DNA of 6,113 nucleotides from G039029935 sp039029935 (GTDB taxonomy: Bacteria; Chloroflexota; Anaerolineae; Caldilineales; Caldilineaceae). Below, piece after piece: positions 5,344-6,113 of the stretch; position 1 is the stretch's first letter, and the number at the start of each line of letters is the position of its first letter. The position numbers and the translations under genes were made by a program. The notes beneath the pieces were generated by a model, which ran no database searches, was not told the origin of the DNA, and saw only the letters and a program-made list of their open reading frames with translations. Location of the stretch: NCBI GenBank assembly GCA_039029935.1, contig JBCCFC010000855.1, positions 1 to 6,113 of the forward strand, in the 5' to 3' direction.

Positions 5344-5392
5344 GTATGCTATCCTGATGATAGTCTATACATAATAGCATACCCTGTATAGA
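5344..5392. promoter_or_regulatory. Interleaved inverted repeats upstream of the DUF4365 gene
   Basis: GTATGCTAT (5344-5352) pairs with ATAGCATAC (5374-5382), and TCTATAC (5364-5370) pairs with GTATAGA (5386-5392). The two pairs are interleaved, so they cannot both form as hairpins at once. They overlap the candidate minus-strand promoter, which suits an operator for a dimeric repressor. The regulator is not identified. Confidence 0.5.
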
Positions 5393-5400
5393 TTAAACAA
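5371..5400 (-). promoter_or_regulatory. Candidate promoter of the DUF4365 operon
   Basis: On the minus strand, TTGTTT (5400-5395) and TATTAT (5376-5371) are separated by 18 bp. The position, about 65 bp upstream of the TTG start, is reasonable. The match is moderate and the region is AT-rich, so chance similarity is possible. Confidence 0.4.
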
Positions 5401-5440
5401 GTATCTAGGCCACTCCACAAAATAAAATATCCATTGAAAC

Positions 5441-5507
5441 GCGGACTGAGCAATCTCTATTGCGACTCTTGCACGGGAAACCCGGCAGTAGAGACTGCCT
5501 ACTCCGC
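5441..5507 (+). ncRNA. Possible structured RNA, multibranched fold
   Basis: Within 67 nt, a closing stem GCGGA (5441-5445) with TCCGC (5503-5507) encloses three perfect hairpins. These are GCAAT-CTCT-ATTGC (5450-5463), CGGG-AAA-CCCG (5474-5484, sharing a G with the next stem) and GGCAGT-AGAG-ACTGCC (5484-5499). This small GC-richer segment stands out from AT-rich surroundings and lies between divergent operons, upstream of the antitoxin promoter. It is not a tRNA: the arm sizes and T-loop sequence do not fit. It matches no riboswitch I recognise. All stems could also pair on the other strand, so the strand is uncertain. Confidence 0.3.
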
Positions 5508-5556
5508 AGGTAATTACTTTTGCAGATTAGCCTTATTGTATCCACGTTTCTTAAGA

Positions 5557-5586
5557 TTTACAACATTTTGTTAACGCTGATATAAT
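5557..5586 (+). promoter_or_regulatory. Promoter of the antitoxin operon
   Basis: TTTACA (5557-5562) and a perfect TATAAT (5581-5586), 18 bp apart, lie about 48 bp upstream of the antitoxin start codon. The predicted transcript would start near 5593. The leader contains GATACG and GTATACGCTATC half-site-like sequences (5592-5621) where an antitoxin dimer could bind to repress its own operon, as is usual for Phd/YefM systems. Confidence 0.7.
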
Positions 5587-5633
5587 TCTGTGATACGTTT
5601 GTCTGATTTGTATACGCTATCAAAAGGATAAAT

Positions 5634-5915
5634 ATGCACACATTATATCAAACAGCATCTGTAGACGATTTAAAGGCGAATGCGAACACGATTTTTAAGC
5701 AGGCACAAAGCGGTCCTATGGTTATTTTAAGCAGAGCCACACCTAAAGCCGTGTTAGTCTCGCCCGATTTATGGAATGAAACGGCAAGACGATTGGCGGA
5801 CCTTGAACGAATTCTGGATAGTGATCGACGCTCAAAGGAAATGGCATCAAACCCAGCGATGAATATTCCTTTTACAATGGAAGAACACATCAAACGAGGA
5901 CTTATTAATGGCTAA
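5634..5915 (+). CDS. Phd/YefM-family type II antitoxin
   Basis: The 93-residue protein has the expected Phd/YefM plan. The N-terminal DNA-binding part runs 'SVDDLKANANTIFKQAQSGPMVILSRATPKAVLVSPDLWNE' (about residues 9-49), with the hallmark alternation of helix, strand and 'AVLVSPDLW'. A charged, flexible C-terminal half follows (about residues 50-93), which normally wraps around and inhibits the toxin. Such proteins also repress their own promoter. The start at ATG 5634 has AGGA (5625-5628) five nt upstream. The stop codon overlaps the next start, ATG 5908, by 8 bp, the usual layout of an antitoxin-toxin operon. The length is normal (80-95 residues). The family call is firm. The toxin class cannot be read from the antitoxin. 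Confidence 0.85.
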   Translation: MHTLYQTASVDDLKANANTIFKQAQSGPMVILSRATPKAVLVSPDLWNETARRLADLERILDSDRRSKEMASNPAMNIPFTMEEHIKRGLING

Positions 5916-6113
5916 TCGTCGTCTCTTTGCACACCCAGAGTACTTTACATTATAATGAAGTGATTCGCGTTCTCGGTGAGTCTGAGAATCCCCTTGCCGA
6001 CGCCAAACCTGTTGAAAAAAGTCCAGGTCGATGGACAATCGAAATCATGTCTTTGACCTTTGAATTTGAGCCTGTACCACCGGAAGGCGCAGATATACGA
6101 ATCCTGTCTGTTC
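5908..6113 (+). pseudogene. Frameshifted, window-truncated gene in the toxin position
   Basis: ATG 5908 overlaps the antitoxin stop by 8 bp and reads MANRRLFAHPEYF, then meets TAA at 5953. A coding-like frame continues one base over, from CAT 5948 to the window end without a stop: HYNEVIRVLGESENPLADAK, then PGRWTIEI and 'LTFEFEPVPPEGADIRILSV' (55 codons). A single extra base near 5947, or a two-base loss, would join both into one protein of at least 68 residues. The beta-rich end is compatible with a RelE/ParE-like or other small toxin, but I do not recognise the family. Alternatives are a sequencing error, programmed +1 frameshifting, or a real start further in: GTG 5960 (weak upstream signals) or TTG 5927. 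Confidence 0.6.

Noticed and set aside
5432..5440. CATTGAAAC resembling the end of a CRISPR repeat
   Set aside because: It occurs once only, with no second copy at spacer distance and no cas gene, so there is no array.
5441..5507. tRNA gene
   Set aside because: The segment folds with several arms but lacks a 7-bp acceptor stem, a TTC-type T loop and a correct anticodon arm.
5847..6038. Minus-strand 63-residue frame
   Set aside because: It is antisense to the antitoxin end and its partner gene, with no supporting motif.

Overview
The window is a gene-poor accessory stretch of a bacterial chromosome. It holds one broken large gene, an insertion sequence, repeat hairpins, a small nuclease-like operon and the start of a toxin-antitoxin-like operon. 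No ribosomal or housekeeping gene fixes the organism. The COR-type ROCO fragment, the 23-residue 'NQLSELPDAIGQLSSLQ' leucine-rich repeats, the IS982-type transposase and the DUF4365 and Phd genes together suggest a Chloroflexota-like or cyanobacterium-like environmental bacterium. That placement is an inference of low certainty. The left 2.5 kb looks GC-rich and the region from about 4450 onward more AT-rich, so the window is probably a mosaic.

Layout. Positions 105-4053 hold the remains of one minus-strand gene for an LRR-COR protein. Its N-terminus is at 4053 and its C-terminus at 105. An IS982-like element (2536-3759, transposase on +, 17-bp terminal inverted repeats) entered the LRR array. 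The 502 bp of LRR sequence between the element and the COR part (2034-2535) are now inverted and read on the + strand. Removing the IS and one target duplication and flipping this block back gives one uninterrupted frame of about 905 codons. The break at the COR end lies in a sequence that matches the IS end at 12 of 14 positions, which suggests how the inversion arose.

From 4054 to 4444 there is no gene. The stretch holds two small hairpins and two large, nearly identical inverted-repeat pairs with the core ACCTTCGGGAGGTG, resembling REP doublets (REPINs). From 5303 down to 4445 lies a two-gene minus-strand operon: a DUF4365 PD-(D/E)xK-type protein with a TTG start, overlapping by 8 bp an unrecognised 119-residue protein. 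Between 5304 and 5633 are a possible minus-strand promoter with interleaved inverted repeats, a 67-nt segment that can fold as a multibranched RNA, and a good plus-strand promoter. That promoter drives a Phd/YefM antitoxin (5634-5915). Its partner gene starts inside the antitoxin's last codons, is frameshifted after 13 codons and runs off the window.

The most notable result is the reconstructable history of the LRR-COR gene: insertion, then inversion at a sequence resembling the IS end. The DUF4365 plus 119-residue pair is the best candidate for an undescribed functional module. No complete new system can be demonstrated from this window alone.
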